Assembly (NCBI RefSeq): GCF_035918155.1
Contig: NZ_CP109327.1
Coordinates: 2,356,001-2,420,000 of the forward strand
Source of the DNA: Streptomyces sp. NBC_01591
Lineage (GTDB): Bacteria; Actinomycetota; Actinomycetes; Streptomycetales; Streptomycetaceae
DNA: 64,000 nucleotides
Reading direction: 5' to 3'
Each line of letters starts with the position of its first letter. Within the stretch, counting starts at the first letter, position 1. Positions 16,901 to 25,902 of this stretch are shown here, piece after piece. Below the pieces are notes generated by a model that was given only the letters and a program-made list of their open reading frames with translations, was not told where the DNA came from and did no database searches. The translations under genes were made by a program, and so were the position numbers.

Positions 16901-18535
16901 CAGCAGGTTGCCCTGCGGGCCGAGCGTGGAGCGCAGCGAGGTGACGAGCTCCTCGCGGATGGCGTCCAGCGGCGGGTTGGTGACCTGCGCGAACAGCTGG
17001 GTGAAGTAGTCGAAGAGCAGCCGGGGGCGCTCGGACAGTGCGGCGATCGGCGAGTCCGTACCCATGGAGCCGAGCGGCTCGCCCGCGGTGCGGGCCATCG
17101 GCGCGAGGATGACGCGGAGCTCTTCCTCGGTGTAGCCGAAGGTCTGCTGGCGGCGGGTGACGGAGGCGTGCGTGTGCACGATGTGCTCCCGCTCTGGGAG
17201 GTCCTCCAGCTCGATCTCGCCGGTCTCCAGCCATTCCTGGTACGGGTTCTCGGCGGCGAGGGACGCCTTGATCTCGTCGTCCTCGATGATGCGGTGCTCG
17301 GCGGTGTCGACGAGGAACATCTTGCCGGGCTGGAGGCGGCCCTTGCGGACGACCTTCGCGGGGTCGATGTCCAGGACACCCACCTCGGAGGAGAGCACGA
17401 CGAGACCGTCGTCGGTGACCCAGTAGCGGCCGGGGCGCAGACCGTTGCGGTCCAGGACCGCGCCGACCTGGGTGCCGTCGGTGAAGGTGACGCAGGCCGG
17501 GCCGTCCCAGGGCTCCATCATCGTGGAGTGGTACTGGTAGAAGGCGCGCCGGGTCGGGTCCATCGAGTCGTGGTTCTCCCACGCCTCGGGAACCATCATC
17601 AGCACCGAGTGCGGCAGCGAGCGGCCGCCGAGGTGGAGTAGCTCCAGGACCTCGTCGAAGGAGGCGGAGTCGGAGGCGTCGGGGGTGCAGACGGGGAAGA
17701 TCCGGTCGAGCTGCTCCGTACCGAAGAGGGTGGACGCGAGCTGGGACTCGCGGGCCTTCATCCAGTTGCGGTTGCCCTTGACCGTGTTGATCTCGCCGTT
17801 GTGCGCGACGAAGCGGTACGGGTGGGCGAGCGGCCAGCTCGGGAAGGTGTTGGTGGAGAACCGCGAGTGGACCAGGGCGACCGCGGTGGCGCAGCGGCGG
17901 TCGGAGAGGTCCGGGAAGAACGGCTCCAGCTGCCCGGTGGTGAGCATGCCCTTGTAGACGATCGTGCGGGCGGAGAGCGAGGGGAAGTACACCCCGGCCT
18001 CCCGCTCGGCGCGCTTGCGCAGCACGAAGGCCTTGCGGTCGAGGGCGATGCCGGTGTTCTCGCCGTCCGCGACGAAGAGCTGGCGGAACTCGGGCATGGT
18101 GGTGCGGGCGCCGTTGCCGAGGATGCCGGGGGTGACGGGGACCTGGCGCCAGCCGAGGACCTTGAGGCCCTCCTCCGTGGAGATCTTCTCCAGCTTGCGG
18201 ACGGCCTCGGTGGAGTCGTCGGCGGGCAGGAAGGCGATTCCGACGGCGTAGGCGCCGGCCTCGGGGAGGTCGAAGGCGGCCTCTTCGCGCAGGAAGGCGT
18301 CCGGAACCTGGAGGAGGATCCCGGCGCCGTCGCCGGAGTCCGGCTCGGATCCGGTGGCACCGCGGTGTTCGAGATTGCGCAGTACGGTCAGCGCCTGCTC
18401 GACCAGCTCATGGCTGGCCACACCGGTCAGAGTGGCCACGAACCCGACACCGCAGGCGTCGTGCTCGTTACGGGGGTCGTACATCCCCTGCTGGGCGGGG
18501 CGACCGTCCATGGGCGACCAGGCGTCGGAACGCAT
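13976..18535 (-). CDS. gltB: Glutamate synthase large (alpha) subunit
   Basis: A 1519-aa subunit of normal length. The N-terminal class II amidotransferase domain has its nucleophile at C28 (HDACGVGF), so about 27 residues should be removed. A central domain and the FMN-binding synthase domain follow, with the 3Fe-4S cysteines in [21 protein letters not shown]-terminal GXGXG beta-helix region ends the protein. It forms glutamate by ammonia transfer to 2-oxoglutarate. The ATG at 18535 has GGGAG five bases upstream. It is the first gene of gltB-gltD; the long upstream region holds a GlnR-like site. Confidence 0.98.
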   Translation of the reverse strand: MRSDAWSPMDGRPAQQGMYDPRNEHDACGVGFVATLTGVASHELVEQALTVLRNLEHRGATGSEPDSGDGAGILLQVPDAFLREEAAFDLPEAGAYAVGIAFLPADDSTEAVRKLEKISTEEGLKVLGWRQVPVTPGILGNGARTTMPEFRQLFVADGENTGIALDRKAFVLRKRAEREAGVYFPSLSARTIVYKGMLTTGQLEPFFPDLSDRRCATAVALVHSRFSTNTFPSWPLAHPYRFVAHNGEINTVKGNRNWMKARESQLASTLFGTEQLDRIFPVCTPDASDSASFDEVLELLHLGGRSLPHSVLMMVPEAWENHDSMDPTRRAFYQYHSTMMEPWDGPACVTFTDGTQVGAVLDRNGLRPGRYWVTDDGLVVLSSEVGVLDIDPAKVVRKGRLQPGKMFLVDTAEHRIIEDDEIKASLAAENPYQEWLETGEIELEDLPEREHIVHTHASVTRRQQTFGYTEEELRVILAPMARTAGEPLGSMGTDSPIAALSERPRLLFDYFTQLFAQVTNPPLDAIREELVTSLRSTLGPQGNLLEPTAASCRSVTLPFPVIDNDELAKLIHINADGDMPGMKAATLSGLYRVGGGGEALAARIEQICAEVDAAIEDGARLVVLSDRHSDAEHAPIPSLLLTSAVHHHLIRTKQRTQVGLLVEAGDVREVHHVALLIGYGAAAVNPYLAMESVEDLVRAGTFIEGIEPEKAIRNLIYALGKGVLKVMSKMGISTVASYRGAQVFEAVGLDEEFVAKYFNGTATKIGGAGLEVIAKEVAARHAKGYPASGISASHRALEIGGEYQWRREGEPHLFDPETVFRLQHATRNKRYDIFKKYTDRVNEQSERLMTLRGLFGFTSDREPISIDEVESVSDIVKRFSTGAMSYGSISREAHETLAIAMNQLGGKSNTGEGGEDADRLYDPARRSSIKQVASGRFGVTSEYLVNADDIQIKMAQGAKPGEGGQLPGHKVYPWVAKTRHSTPGVGLISPPPHHDIYSIEDLAQLIHDLKNANPAARIHVKLVSEVGVGTVAAGVSKAHADVVLISGHDGGTGASPLTSLKHAGGPWELGLAETQQTLLLNGLRDRIVVQTDGQLKTGRDVIIAALLGAEEFGFATAPLVVSGCVMMRVCHLDTCPVGIATQNPVLRDRFSGKAEYVVNFFEFIAQEVREILAELGFRTIEEAVGHAELLDTDRAIKHWKAQGLDLKPLFHVPELPEGAVRHQRTEQDHGLAKALDNELIRLAADALNADSAETAQPVRAQVAIRNINRTVGTMLGHEVTKKFGGTGLPQDTIDITFTGSAGQSFGAFVPSGVTLRLEGDANDYVGKGLSGGRVVVRPDRGADHLAEYSTIAGNTIAYGATGGELFLRGRTGERFCVRNSGATVVSEGVGDHGCEYMTGGHAVVLGETGRNFAAGMSGGVAYVIDLNRDNVNVGNLGAIEAPSDTDKQWLHDVVRRHQEETGSTVAEKLLAEWDTAVARFSKIIPSTYKAVLAAKDAAELAGLSEQETTEKMMEAATNG

Positions 18536-18965
18536 TGGCTCTCCCGTCGTCGTCGTGGCATATGCAGTGCCGAGGGACGACGTTGGCCCTCTGCGAAATT
18601 TCGTGCAGGTTACATGATGGGGCGCTTCTCAAGAAGCGGATAGTTCGTTCCAACATACGGACACCGCCCGAGGCGGTGGGGTGGGTCGCAGTCGGAGATC
18701 GGCGCCCGAGGGGGACCGCAGAGAGCAGGCGTCGTTGCCTGCGGTGTCTACGGCTTGCCCGGTGGCAAAGGAAATGAAACCGCCGGGTAACGGCTACTTA
18801 TGTGTAGCCCTGCATAGGGACTCATTTTACGCCCGCGGGAACCGTTCCGCCCAGTGGCAGCCACCAAGACGTACGTCACACGGATGGCGGACACGTTACG
18901 GGCAGGCGCCCCCGCCCGCGGGTGCACCTGCCCGGACCTTCGAACCTGCGGACCCTCGAATGGGG
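18536..18965 (-). promoter_or_regulatory. gltB upstream/leader region
   Basis: A 430-base gap without a credible gene. It contains the palindrome CGAAATTTCG at 18594-18603, a near-palindrome CGCTTCT-CA-AGAAGCG at 18623-18638, and a GAAAC/GTAAC pair (separate entry). The outer part is the 3' flank of the VIT1-like gene. No clear -35/-10 pair could be fixed by eye. Confidence 0.4.
18776..18791. promoter_or_regulatory. GlnR-box-like site upstream of gltB
   Basis: GAAAC-CGCCGG-GTAAC matches the b- and a-half-sites of the actinobacterial GlnR box (GaAAc and gTnAc spaced by 6). It is about 240 bases before the gltB start. The outer half-sites of a full four-part box are not conserved, so affinity may be low. 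Confidence 0.35.
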
Positions 18966-19700
18966 TCAGCTCCCGACGGCCACGCCGAACAGCGTGCCCA
19001 GACCGTAGGTGATGGCCGCCGCGGCCCCGCCCAGCACCAGCTGACGCAGCCCGCTGTACAGCCAGCTGCGGGCCGTCACCCTGGCCACCACCGCACCGCA
19101 GGCGAACAGCCCGGCCAGCGCGAGCAGCACGGCCGGCCACAGCGCGCTCGCGCCGAGCAGATACGGCAGCACGGGCAGCAGGGCACCCAGCGCGAACGCG
19201 CCGAACGACGAGACCGCGGCGACGAGCGGCGAGGGCAGATCGCCCGGGTCGATGCCCAGCTCCTCGCGGGCGTGTATCTCCAGGGCCTGCTCCGGGTCGC
19301 GCGAGAGCTGCCGCGCCACCTCACGGGCGAGCCCGGGCTCGACGCCGCGGGACTCGTAGAGTTCGGCGAGCTCCCGCTCCTCGTCCTTGGGGTGCTTGCG
19401 CAACTCCCGCCGCTCCACGTCGAGTTCGGCCTCGACGAGCTCCCGCTGCGAGGCCACGGAGGTGTATTCGCCGGCCGCCATGGAGAACGCACCGGCGGCC
19501 AGACCCGCCAGACCGGTGATCACGATCGTCTGCTGGGAGACCGAACCGCCCGCGACACCGGTCATCAGCGCGAGGTTGGAGACCAGCCCGTCCATGGCAC
19601 CGAACACCGCCGGACGCAGCCAGCCGCCGTTCACATCACGGTGGGTGTGGTTGTCGCGGTGTGCCTCGTGCAGTACGGCGTCGGTCTCGATGATGGACAC
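18966..19700 (-). CDS. VIT1/CCC1-type transporter (iron/manganese)
   Basis: A 244-aa membrane protein of the VIT1/CCC1 family. The first membrane helix carries the hallmark FGAMDGLVSNLALMTG (about 33-48), then GAFSMAAGEYTSVASQRELVEAE. A cytoplasmic metal-binding segment rich in Glu (about 90-150) precedes three further C-terminal helices. Family members move Fe2+ or Mn2+ out of the cytosol. The GTG at 19700 follows GGGGAGAGCT; further upstream codons are in frame but unlike the family. A strong 18-bp-arm hairpin lies about 90 bases before the start and could be a control element. Confidence 0.88.
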   Translation of the reverse strand: MSIIETDAVLHEAHRDNHTHRDVNGGWLRPAVFGAMDGLVSNLALMTGVAGGSVSQQTIVITGLAGLAAGAFSMAAGEYTSVASQRELVEAELDVERRELRKHPKDEERELAELYESRGVEPGLAREVARQLSRDPEQALEIHAREELGIDPGDLPSPLVAAVSSFGAFALGALLPVLPYLLGASALWPAVLLALAGLFACGAVVARVTARSWLYSGLRQLVLGGAAAAITYGLGTLFGVAVGS

Positions 19701-19789
19701 AGCTCTCCCCTTCTCCGGCAGCGGAATCCACTCGCTCCGCCCCCGCTCGACACCATCGAAAGTACGCACGAAAAACGGTCCCCGCCAGC

Positions 19790-19841
19790 AAGGCAGGCCG
19801 TACTTACCACCCTCCGTGAGGAAGTAAGTACGGCCTGCCTT
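19790..19841. repeat. Hairpin with 18-bp perfect arms in a divergent promoter region
   Basis: Positions 19790-19807 are the exact reverse complement of 19824-19841, with a 16-nt loop. Arms read AAGGCAGGCCGTACTTAC. It is 90 bases upstream of the VIT1-like gene (minus) and 122 bases upstream of the ADP-ribosylglycohydrolase operon (plus). No U tract directly follows on either strand (GTTTTT appears about 13 nt later on the minus strand). It may be an RNA leader structure, a terminator of upstream minus-strand transcripts, or a protein-binding site. Confidence 0.6.
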
Positions 19842-19963
19842 CCTGCTTCTGACCCGTCATCCGACTGGCCCTTTTGTTGCGACTGTCGGCCTTTGTCGGG
19901 GCTCCGCGTGGGACAGATCGAGGAGTACGAGAACTGGCTCGGTGCGAGCGAAGGGTCGGCGCG

Positions 19964-22522
19964 ATGGAGTTGATCGCAGGAAATCCGGCAGAGCCGCGGA
20001 CCGGCGGCGCGGAAACCGGGGTGCCTGGCGGCGCGGGCCGGGGCGAGGTGCCCTGGGGAAGCCTGGTCGACCGGGCCCGCGGCTCCCTGCTCGGTCTCGC
20101 CGTCGGGGACGCGCTGGGGGCACCGGCGGAGAATCTGCGGCCGTCCGAGATCCGGCGCCGCTGGGGCCGGATCGAGGGCTTCGTGAGCGACGACCCCGCG
20201 GGCACCGACGACACCGAGTACGCGATCTTCTCCGGGCTGCTGCTCGCCCGGCACGGTTCCGCGCTGACCGTCACCCATGTGGAGCGGGCCTGGCATCTGT
20301 GGATCGCCGATCTCGACGAGGGGCCGTTCCGCGGTGCCGGGTTCAGCGAGCGGGGAACGCTGGAGAATCTGCGCCGGGGGCTCGCCGCCCCGATCTCCGC
20401 CCAGCACCGGCACGCCTGGAGCGACGGCCTGGCGATGCGGGCGGCGCCGTTCGGTGTCTTCGCGGCCGGCCGGCCGGACGAGGCGGCGCGGCTGGTCGCG
20501 GTGGACGGGCGGGTCAGCCATGACGGGGAAGGCATCTACGGCGGCCAGGCGGTGGCGGCCGGGGTGGCCGCCGCGATGGTAGGAGCCGGGGTCGCGTCGG
20601 TGATCGCCGCCGCGCTGTCGGTCGTCCCGATGGACTCCTGGACGGCGCGTTCGCTGCGGCGCGCGGTGGCGGCCGCGCAGCGCGGCTACCCCGACCGGCT
20701 CACCATGGAGCGCGCGGTGCGCTCCGCGGTGGTGGTCGGCGGCTACCCGTGGACGGACCTGGCACCCGAGGCGGTGGGCCTGGCCTTCGGCGCGTTCGCG
20801 GCGGCGCGCGGCGACTTCCGTACGGCGGTGCTGACGGCGGTCAACATGGGCCGCGACGCGGACACCACGGCGGCGGTGGCCGGGGCCCTGGCCGGCGCCC
20901 TGCACGGGGCGTCCGCGATTCCGCGGCGCTGGGGGGACGCCATCGGCCCGGTCCGGGGCAGCTGCCTGCCGACGATGCGGGGACACCACGTCCTGGACAT
21001 CGCGGAGTTGCTCACTCCGGACGAGACGGACGACGCGGGCCGGGCGGGCAAGGTGCACACGCCGCACGCGGACGTCACAACGCGCGACGGCGACGACGAG
21101 GGCCCGGCCCGGCACCGTTCGCACACAGATGCGGACGCGCGGCACACGCCGCCCGCGGACGCGGCGGCCCAGCGCCCTTCGCCTACGGACGCGGGCGCAC
21201 GACACGCACCGCCCGCGGACGCGGGCGAGACCCGGAACGATCCCCGTACGGAGGCCGACACGCCCCCGCGCGACACCCCCCGCACCCCCGCCTCCCCCGC
21301 CGCCCGTCTCCGTACCCGTCCCGCCGTCGGGCACCGGGCCCGGATCGAGGGGCTGTTGCTCGGACTCGCCTCCGGGGACGCCGCCGGATGGCCCGCCGCA
21401 CGGCACCGGGCGGCCCGGATGCCCGAGTGGACCCGGCGTCTCACCCGGGAGCTCGACACCTTCGCCGAGCAGAACGCCACCACCACGCTGCCCGTCCCCA
21501 TCGCGCTCAACCAGCCGCCCGAACCGTTGCGGCTGGGGCCCTCCGACGACGCCGAATGGGCGGCCTTCGCCGCCGGGACCGTACTCACATCGGCGGCCGG
21601 TCCGCTGCACGGGCTCTCCTCCGAACGCCGGATGCGGGCCGCCGTCGACGTCGCCTGGAACGCCCTGGCCGCCGAGGTCGCCGCGGCTGCCGCCCGTGCC
21701 CCCGAGGTCGAGTCCGCGGTGCTCCCGCTGCGTGCCCGGATCTCGGTACGGGCCGGGCTCGGCAATCTCGCCGCCGGGCTGCGCCCGCCCGCCACCGGCC
21801 ACGACAACCCGCACTACTTCGACGACGCGGCCTGCGTACGGGCCGCCGTGCTCGCCGTCGCACACCCCGCGGACCCGGCCGCCGCCGCCGACCTCGCCGA
21901 GTTCGACGCCCGCTACACGCAGGACGGCGACGGGGTGCACGGTGCCCGCGCGATGGCGGCGGCGATCGCCGAGGCGCTGGGCGGCGCGGACGTGGACACC
22001 GCGGTCAACGCCGCGCTCGCACAGCTCCCCGACGGCACGGAGATCGCCCGCAACGCCGCCCACGCCGTCCGGATCGCCCGTGACTTCGTCGGAGAGGCGG
22101 CGGGCGCCTTCGCCCTCGTACCGGTGCTGGAGCATCAGATCGTCGACCATGTCTACAGCTACGGGATCGCCGCCGCCGAGACCGTCCCGGTCGCCCTCGC
22201 CCTGGCCACCGCCGCCCGCGGGCAGATCGCCCAGGCCGTACCCGCGGCGGCGTGCCTGTCGCGGGTGGCCGACTCGGCGCCCGCCCTGGCCGGCGCGCTG
22301 ACCGGTGCGCTCGGCGGTATCGGCGCCGTCCCGGACGGCTGGCGCGAGGCCTGCCGCACCCTCGCGGGCTGTGCGCTGCCCCGCCTCGCGGGGACCGATC
22401 TCATCGAACTCGCCGGGCTGCTGGCAGACACGGAACCGAAGCCCATGGGTGGACAATCCGGACATGACATCCATGACGCCCACGCTGTCCGGGGCCGGAC
22501 CCACGACACTCACACTCGATGA
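19964..22522 (+). CDS. Tandem two-domain ADP-ribosylglycohydrolase
   Basis: An 852-aa fusion of two ADP-ribosylglycohydrolase (ARH/DraG) domains. Domain 1 (about 25-345) has GDALG, the metal-binding T81-D82-D83 and D298/D300 in GRDADT, so it should be active. A Pro/Ala/Asp-rich linker (about 355-440) contains repeated PPADA units. Domain 2 (about 450-840) keeps GDAAG and S527-D528-D529, but the equivalent of GRDADT reads SRVADS (V768 in place of a metal-binding Asp), so it looks degenerate. The ATG at 19964 was chosen at the start of the homologous region. Its 3' end overlaps the next gene by 59 bases. It is the first gene of a six-gene operon. Confidence 0.87.
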   Translation: MELIAGNPAEPRTGGAETGVPGGAGRGEVPWGSLVDRARGSLLGLAVGDALGAPAENLRPSEIRRRWGRIEGFVSDDPAGTDDTEYAIFSGLLLARHGSALTVTHVERAWHLWIADLDEGPFRGAGFSERGTLENLRRGLAAPISAQHRHAWSDGLAMRAAPFGVFAAGRPDEAARLVAVDGRVSHDGEGIYGGQAVAAGVAAAMVGAGVASVIAAALSVVPMDSWTARSLRRAVAAAQRGYPDRLTMERAVRSAVVVGGYPWTDLAPEAVGLAFGAFAAARGDFRTAVLTAVNMGRDADTTAAVAGALAGALHGASAIPRRWGDAIGPVRGSCLPTMRGHHVLDIAELLTPDETDDAGRAGKVHTPHADVTTRDGDDEGPARHRSHTDADARHTPPADAAAQRPSPTDAGARHAPPADAGETRNDPRTEADTPPRDTPRTPASPAARLRTRPAVGHRARIEGLLLGLASGDAAGWPAARHRAARMPEWTRRLTRELDTFAEQNATTTLPVPIALNQPPEPLRLGPSDDAEWAAFAAGTVLTSAAGPLHGLSSERRMRAAVDVAWNALAAEVAAAAARAPEVESAVLPLRARISVRAGLGNLAAGLRPPATGHDNPHYFDDAACVRAAVLAVAHPADPAAAADLAEFDARYTQDGDGVHGARAMAAAIAEALGGADVDTAVNAALAQLPDGTEIARNAAHAVRIARDFVGEAAGAFALVPVLEHQIVDHVYSYGIAAAETVPVALALATAARGQIAQAVPAAACLSRVADSAPALAGALTGALGGIGAVPDGWREACRTLAGCALPRLAGTDLIELAGLLADTEPKPMGGQSGHDIHDAHAVRGRTHDTHTR

Positions 22523-23651
22523 ACGGATCACGGGCGCACTCGTCGGCGCCGCGGTCGGCGACGCCCTCGGCGGTCCGGTGGAGGGCCGGTCCCCCGAGCA
22601 GATCGTGGCCCGCCACGGCGGGCGGATCGACGGCATCGTGGGCCCGTGGGACGGCCAGAACTGGCGCACCGCGCGCCCCATCGCCCCGTATCACAAGGGC
22701 GACGGGCACATCACCGACGACACCTTGATGACCCATGCGCTGGTGCGGGTGTACGGCGCCGTGCGCGACCATCTCGACGCCTACGCGGTCGCCGGTCATC
22801 TCGTGCCCGAGCTGATCGCCACCCCCCGCTGGATCCCGGAGCTGGAGGCCGAGGCACTGCCGCTCCAGCGGATCTTCCTCGCCGAGAAGTGGATCGTCGC
22901 CCGGCTGCACTACGGCCATGTCGATCCGCGCGAGGCGGGCACCGGGAACATCGTCAACTGCGGTGCGGCGATGTACATGGCCCCGGTCGGCCTGGTCAAC
23001 GCCGCCCACCCGGAGGCCGCGTACGCCGAGGCGCTGGATGTCGCCGGTGCCCACCAGTCGAGTTACGGAAGGGAGGCGGCCGGGGTCTTCGCGGCGGCCG
23101 TCGCCGCCGCCTGCGCTCCGGGCGCGACACCCTCCGGCGTCGTCGACACCTGTCTGTCGCTCGCCAGGGACGGCACCCGGTCGGCGATCGAGGCGGTCTG
23201 CGAAGTGGCCGCCCGGTACAGCGACTTCGAGTCGGCGCTGACCCCGCTGCGTACCGCCGTCGCCCCCTTCGACACGGTCGGCCCCGACTACCGCGCCCCG
23301 TCCCTCGGCGCGCGCAGGCCGTCCCGGCTGCATGCCATCGAGGAGCTCCCGATCGCGCTCGGGATGCTGCTCGTCGCGGACGGCGACTACCGGCACGCGG
23401 TCCTCGGCTCGGTCAACTACGGCCGGGACTGCGACTCGATCGCCACGATGAGCGGCGCCGTCGCGGGGGCGCTCCACGGCGAACAGGCGATCCCCGCCGC
23501 CTGGGTGAAAACGGTCGCCGAGGCCAGCCGCCTCGATCTGCACGCACCCGCACGGACCCTGGCGGACATCGCCCGCGAGGTGTTCGTACGGGACACGGCC
23601 CGGCGCCGCGCGCACGAGTCGGCGTTCGCCGCACTGGCGGGCACGCCATGA
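22464..23651 (+). CDS. ADP-ribosylglycohydrolase family protein
   Basis: A 395-aa single-domain ARH/DraG-fold enzyme. VGDALGGPVEG (about 32-42), T84-D85-D86-T87 and G320-R321-D322-C323-D324-S325 supply the full binuclear metal site. The family removes ADP-ribose from proteins or cleaves related N-glycosides. It starts inside the end of the preceding two-domain gene; the ATG at 22464 or another at 22473 is possible, and neither has a clear ribosome site, so coupling is likely. Its stop overlaps the next start (ATGA). Confidence 0.9.
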   Translation: MTSMTPTLSGAGPTTLTLDERITGALVGAAVGDALGGPVEGRSPEQIVARHGGRIDGIVGPWDGQNWRTARPIAPYHKGDGHITDDTLMTHALVRVYGAVRDHLDAYAVAGHLVPELIATPRWIPELEAEALPLQRIFLAEKWIVARLHYGHVDPREAGTGNIVNCGAAMYMAPVGLVNAAHPEAAYAEALDVAGAHQSSYGREAAGVFAAAVAAACAPGATPSGVVDTCLSLARDGTRSAIEAVCEVAARYSDFESALTPLRTAVAPFDTVGPDYRAPSLGARRPSRLHAIEELPIALGMLLVADGDYRHAVLGSVNYGRDCDSIATMSGAVAGALHGEQAIPAAWVKTVAEASRLDLHAPARTLADIAREVFVRDTARRRAHESAFAALAGTP

Positions 23652-25021
23652 CCGTACGGGTGACATGGGTGCAGCCCGAGGACCTCGTCGGGCACGAGCT
23701 GCGCCAGGCGGCCGAGGACGGGCGGGACGCACGTGCCATCGCACGCCGGTGGTACGAGGCGGGCGGCGCCCCCGCCCCGGAGCGCGCGGGCGCGTCCAGC
23801 CCGCCGGCCCCGGAGCTGCGCGCGCTCGCCGAGCGGCTGCTCGATGAACTCGCCCTGCAGGACTCGCCGTTGGAGGTGGACGAGCCGACGGAGCTGGCCG
23901 CGATCCGGGCCGCGTGCCCGGACTGGCCGGCGCCCCGCACCGGTTCGCCGTCGGTGAGCCGGGACCGGCTGCACGCCGCCTGGCTGGGCCGGGCGGCCGG
24001 CTGCCTGCTCGGCAAGCCCGTCGAGAAGCTGCCGCTGGACGGCATCCGCGCCCTGGCCCGCGCCACCGGCAACTGGCCGCTCAACACGTGGTTCACCGCC
24101 GAGAACCTGCCCGCCCCACTGGCCGCCACCTACCCCTGGAACCGTCGCTCCGCGCCCAATTCGCTGGCCGAGAACATCGACGGCATGCCCGAGGACGACG
24201 ACCTCAACTACCCCTTGCTCACTGTGGTGTTGCTCCAGCGGTACGGTCCGTCGTTCACCACCGGCGATCTCGCCGGGCTCTGGCTCGACGAGCTCCCGGC
24301 AGGCCGGACGTTCACCGCCGAGCGGGTCGCGTACCGCAATCTGCTGGACGGCATCGAGCCCCCGCACACCGCCAGGTACCGCAACCCGTTCCGGGAGTGG
24401 ATCGGCGCGCAGATCCGGGCCGATGTGCATGGCTGGACCCATCCGGGCGACCCGGCGGCCGCGGCGGAACAGGCACATCGGGACGCCGTCCTCAGCCACA
24501 CCGCCAACGGGGTGTACGGGGCGATGTTCACCGCCGCGGCGCTCGCCGAGGCGGCCGGGGGCGGGAGCGATGTGCACGGGTGTCTGGCCGCCGGGCTGCG
24601 CGTCGTCCCGCCGCGTTCACGGTTCGCGCACGCGGTGCTCTTCGGTGTCGCGGCGGCCCGCGGCGGCGCCGGTTTCGACGCGGTGGCCGACCGGCTGCAC
24701 GCCGAGTACGGCGATTACCACTGGGTCCATGTGCTGCCCAACGCCGCTCTGCTCGCCGCCGCCCTCACCCATGCCGACGGCGACTTCTCGCACTCCATCT
24801 GCCGTGCGGTGTCGGGCGGCTGGGACACCGACTCCAACGGTGCGACCGCCGGTTCGCTCGCCGGGCTGCTGGCCGGGGCCCCTTCGCTGCTGCCCGACCG
24901 CTGGACCACCCCGCTGAAGAACCGCCTCGCCTCGTCCGTCCCCGGTTTCGACTCCATCGGCTTCGACGAACTCGCCGAACAGACCCACCGGCTCACCCAG
25001 AAGGAGGCACTGTGCCCATGA
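23648..25021 (+). CDS. ADP-ribosylglycohydrolase family protein with N-terminal extension
   Basis: A 457-aa ARH/DraG-fold protein. An N-terminal ~105-residue extension (MTVRVTWVQPEDLVGHELRQ...) precedes the catalytic domain. The metal ligands are E182-D183-D184-D185 (variant of TDDT) and W392-D393-T394-D395 in GGWDTDSNG. The variant TDDT motif and the extension set it apart from its two neighbours, suggesting a different substrate. It is coupled on both sides by ATGA overlaps, to the preceding ARH gene and to the ribokinase. The substrate is unknown. Confidence 0.9.
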   Translation: MTVRVTWVQPEDLVGHELRQAAEDGRDARAIARRWYEAGGAPAPERAGASSPPAPELRALAERLLDELALQDSPLEVDEPTELAAIRAACPDWPAPRTGSPSVSRDRLHAAWLGRAAGCLLGKPVEKLPLDGIRALARATGNWPLNTWFTAENLPAPLAATYPWNRRSAPNSLAENIDGMPEDDDLNYPLLTVVLLQRYGPSFTTGDLAGLWLDELPAGRTFTAERVAYRNLLDGIEPPHTARYRNPFREWIGAQIRADVHGWTHPGDPAAAAEQAHRDAVLSHTANGVYGAMFTAAALAEAAGGGSDVHGCLAAGLRVVPPRSRFAHAVLFGVAAARGGAGFDAVADRLHAEYGDYHWVHVLPNAALLAAALTHADGDFSHSICRAVSGGWDTDSNGATAGSLAGLLAGAPSLLPDRWTTPLKNRLASSVPGFDSIGFDELAEQTHRLTQKEALCP

Positions 25022-25902
25022 CCGGCATCGCGGTGCTCGGCAGCACCAATATGGACCTCGTCGCATACGTCGCACGGGCCCCGGAGCGCGGAGAGACCGT
25101 CACCGGGCGGGAGTTCCGCACCGTCCCGGGTGGCAAGGGCGCCAACCAGGCAGTCGCCGCCGCCCGCGCGGGCGGCGATGTGATGATGATCGGCGCGGTG
25201 GGCGACGACGAGTACGGCGCCCGGCTCCGGACCGGCCTGGAGCACGCGGGCGTCGACACCGATCTGCTGCACACCGCCGAGGGCCCCAGCGGTACCGCGC
25301 ACGTCGTCGTCGACGACACGGGGGCCAACTCCATCGTGGTGGTCCCCGGCGCCAACGGCACCGTCACCGCCCTCGGCCCCGGCGAGATGGCCGCCATCGC
25401 CGGAGCCGATCTGCTGCTCCTGCAGCTGGAGCTGCCGCTGTCCGCGGTGATCGAGGGCGCACGGGTGGCCCACGCCCAGGGTGTCCGGACCATCCTCACC
25501 CCGTCCCCCGTGCAGCCCCTGCCGGCCGAACTCCTCGACTGCGTCGACCTGTTGATCCCCAACGAACACGAGGCGGCCGCGCTCTCCGGCTTCACCGACC
25601 CCCATGCGGCGGCGCAGTACCTGCTCAGCCAGGTCCCCGCGGTCGTCATCACGCTCGGCTCGAAGGGCTGCCTGTACGCGGCCAGGGGCGGCGACCCCGT
25701 CCTCTTCCCCGCCCCCGAGGTCACCGCCGTCGACACCACGGGGGCGGGTGACACCTTCGTCGGCACGCTCGCCGTCGCGCTCGGCGAACGACGGCCCGTA
25801 CCGGAGTCGCTGGCCTGGGCGTCCTCGGCCGCCGCGCTCTGCGTACAGCGGCCGGGCGCCTCGACCTCCATGCCGTACCGCACCGAGATCGACGCAGCGT
25901 GA
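25018..25902 (+). CDS. rbsK: Ribokinase (PfkB family)
   Basis: A 294-aa PfkB sugar kinase. The N-terminal GSTNMDLV and PGGKGANQAVAAARAG (about 38-53) form the substrate site; DTTGAGDTFVG (about 238-248) contains the catalytic Asp and anion hole. It most resembles ribokinases, which phosphorylate D-ribose to ribose 5-phosphate. Its place directly after three glycohydrolases that release ribosyl groups fits a salvage role. AAGGAGG lies 10 bases before the ATG; a GTG two codons earlier is possible. It overlaps its neighbours by 4 bases on both sides. Confidence 0.88.
   Translation: MTGIAVLGSTNMDLVAYVARAPERGETVTGREFRTVPGGKGANQAVAAARAGGDVMMIGAVGDDEYGARLRTGLEHAGVDTDLLHTAEGPSGTAHVVVDDTGANSIVVVPGANGTVTALGPGEMAAIAGADLLLLQLELPLSAVIEGARVAHAQGVRTILTPSPVQPLPAELLDCVDLLIPNEHEAAALSGFTDPHAAAQYLLSQVPAVVITLGSKGCLYAARGGDPVLFPAPEVTAVDTTGAGDTFVGTLAVALGERRPVPESLAWASSAAALCVQRPGASTSMPYRTEIDAA

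Noticed and set aside
13910..17641. A 1243-codon open frame antisense to gltB
   Set aside because: Long antisense frames are expected in about 72% GC coding DNA. The sequence is low-complexity (Gly/Asp/Val/Leu-rich) with no motif, while gltB is intact on the other strand.
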